NCBI GenBank assembly: GCA_951230915.1
Contig: OX579636.1
Span: 5,099,001 to 5,163,000, forward strand
Source: Antitrichia curtipendula
Taxonomy: Eukaryota > Streptophyta > Bryopsida > Hypnales > Leucodontaceae
Direction of reading: 5' to 3'
Length of the DNA: 64,000 nt
The stretch's first letter is position 1. Each line of letters begins with the position of its first letter. Of this stretch, positions 62,646 through 64,000 are shown in pieces. The notes under the pieces were generated by a model, which was not told where the DNA came from, did not search any database, and worked only from the letters and a program-made list of their open reading frames with translations. The position numbers and the translations under genes are program-made.

Positions 62646-62988
62646 TACACTAATGATGGTATTTAGTGTTATATTCTAAATAGCGTTACTTGCATTTCTA
62701 TCCCACCCATTCTAAACTTCAATTAGTTGATATTTAGAATTAATATTATCTATTTAATAAAATATTCATTTAGATAGACATTTATATATTTAGGTTTATA
62801 TTTATTTCATTACAATTTGATGAAATAATAGGTAACACTAAATGTAAACTTGTAAAAAATTGATATCCGAGAGTTGACAAATAGTATCTATGTTGACATT
62901 TAGTGTTGGTAACTTTAACATGATTGTTGACATTTAGTGTTGTCCTTGGTAATTAGTGTTGCCAACAGTATTTACCGTCATTAGTGTA
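62646..62988. mobile_element. TA-flanked MITE with CACTAA termini, copy 2 (339 bp)
   Basis: TA, then CACTAATGATGGTATTTAGT; the right end reversed is CACTAATGACGGTAAATACT, then TA. Interior TTGACATTTAGTGTTG repeats match copy 1 at 12340-12783. Confidence 0.7.
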
Positions 62989-63490
62989 GCTCAAACCACA
63001 TCTGCAAGAACCTTTGGAAATACGGCCACCTCATCTGAAGATATTTCTGCAAAGAATACTGAGTGGTGGAGCATTTCCATGCAGCATGCAGCACATTAGA
63101 AGTAAGTTTCAGTAGACACTCTGATCGTAGCATCCAATGCTTCTGCAAAATCTGGGTCTGGCAATGAGGAAGACCAGGAAACCCCTTTGTCTTCATCTAA
63201 TTAAACTCCATCTGGTGAGCTTCCCGTGCTTTCCATTTGCCGCGCTGCTATCCATTGCCTTCCCATGCATGCAAGCGGGCCTGGTTGTACTCCATCTTTT
63301 TGGACAAGTGGTCTCTCCCACTTTGTGGTCCTGGATCCAGAGAAGTGAACACATCCTCACCCTGCAACGCACAAAAGCAGGGTTACAGTGACTCATCCTT
63401 GTTACATGTGCTAGTGGACCAAAATTTCAGGGTTTTACAATGATCACATTGTGAAATATTTAACTCAGACAGGGCCAAATTTATACAGCC

Positions 63491-63698
63491 GGGGTGGATT
63501 GACCCCCTTGCTTGACCCTGCAGGCAAACCCTGTTTTTTGCACATGATTTTTTTTGCAAATTCTGAATTCATATTTGTGATCAAAGACCCCAAATTTGTA
63601 CAGTGAAGTCAACAATATACTCTGGAATGGCCCTAAATAGGGGGATTTTTTTCCACATGCATCCCTGGTAAGACTGAGCGAGGGGGTCAATCCACCCC
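63491..63698. mobile_element. GGGGTG-family MITE, copy 2 (208 bp)
   Basis: The left end GGGGTGGATTGACCCCCTTG and reversed right end GGGGTGGATTGACCCCCTCG form an inverted repeat of about 22 bp. No adjoining target duplication is clear; ATTTATAC.. words occur 4-13 bases outside both ends. Confidence 0.75.
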
Positions 63699-63793
63699 AA
63701 TCATTTATACCACCAGGGTCAATGAAAGAACATTGCATGTGTTGGTCAAAATGGTAAACAAAATTGAATAAGGAAAGTCCCCACACAACAGTC

Positions 63794-64000
63794 GGGGTGA
63801 ACTGACCCCCTCGCTCGTCCCCCTTGGAAAACCCTGAATTTTTTTATTTTCCATGCATGATTTTTTGGCAAATTCTAAATTCATATTTGCAACCAGAGGC
63901 CCCAAATTAACTAGGGGGGCTATAGAAAATAGGTTTTACACGACACAAAATAGGGGCTTTTTTTTATAAGCACGCATGGATGGACTCTAGCAGGATGAGC
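63794..64000. mobile_element. GGGGTG-family MITE, copy 3, cut by the window end
   Basis: Starts GGGGTGAACTGACCCCCTCG and is alike to copies 1 and 2 through CCATGCATGATTTTTTGGCA and AGGCCCCAAATTAACTAGG. The window ends at GGATGAGC, just before the expected right terminus. Confidence 0.72.

Overview
This looks like nuclear DNA from a land plant with a large, repeat-rich genome. Only three complete genes are readable in 64 kb: an F-box/PP2-like gene, an EMSY-like gene and a GH28 gene. The rest is AT-rich intergenic sequence filled with decayed transposable elements and pseudogenes. Plant-type gene families, U2-type introns and a Ty1/copia element with an initiator-Met-tRNA-like primer site support this. 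Low gene density and old, heavily diverged repeats suggest a fern, lycophyte or gymnosperm rather than a compact-genome angiosperm, but the species cannot be fixed from sequence alone.

Layout. 0-3 kb: F-box/PP2-type lectin gene (+, three coding exons) behind a duplicated 5' leader. 5.66-8.5 kb: a short CACTA-type MITE and two intact exons of an adenylate/UMP-CMP kinase gene (-). 8.5-12.8 kb: AT-rich spacer with repeat relics and a TA-flanked MITE. 12.8-16.4 kb: GC-rich promoter, duplicated leader and an intronless EMSY-like chromatin protein gene (+). 16.8-17.8 kb: a TTAA-flanked inverted-repeat element. 20.5-25.5 kb: a seven-exon GH28 polygalacturonase-like gene (-) with a leader built from roughly 255-bp tandem repeats. 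25.8-28.2 kb: several small elements, including two more TTAA-flanked copies. 28-43 kb: mostly featureless, with a RING-finger fragment beside a 396-bp foldback, a small perfect-looking hairpin, an ABCC transporter relic and a glycine-cleavage H-protein pseudogene. 43.6-47.6 kb: SINE-like, LTR-like and Tnp2 (CACTA) transposase relics. 47.6-61.0 kb: one degenerate Ty1/copia element carrying three separate insertions, one of which carries a fourth. 61-64 kb: MITEs and a dispersed repeat.

The main discovery candidates are two. First, a dispersed family of four elements (0.5-1.5 kb) starts CCCCTAA and ends TTAGGGG, and every copy is bounded on both sides by TTAA. That is the signature of piggyBac-type transposition, which is unexpected in a plant. 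Second, a 7,778-bp inverted-repeat element sits in the copia integrase with a perfect 10-bp target duplication. It has inward-facing GC-rich subterminal motif arrays and a long reading frame encoding coiled coils plus a RING-H2 finger, with no recognisable transposase. That frame contains five stop codons and no frameshift. A third theme is that all three intact genes have tandemly duplicated 5' leaders that seem to repeat the first-exon/donor region.

The three intact genes show no sign of acting in one pathway: one is likely ubiquitin-ligase/lectin, one chromatin, one cell wall. They are simply neighbours in a transposon-rich landscape.
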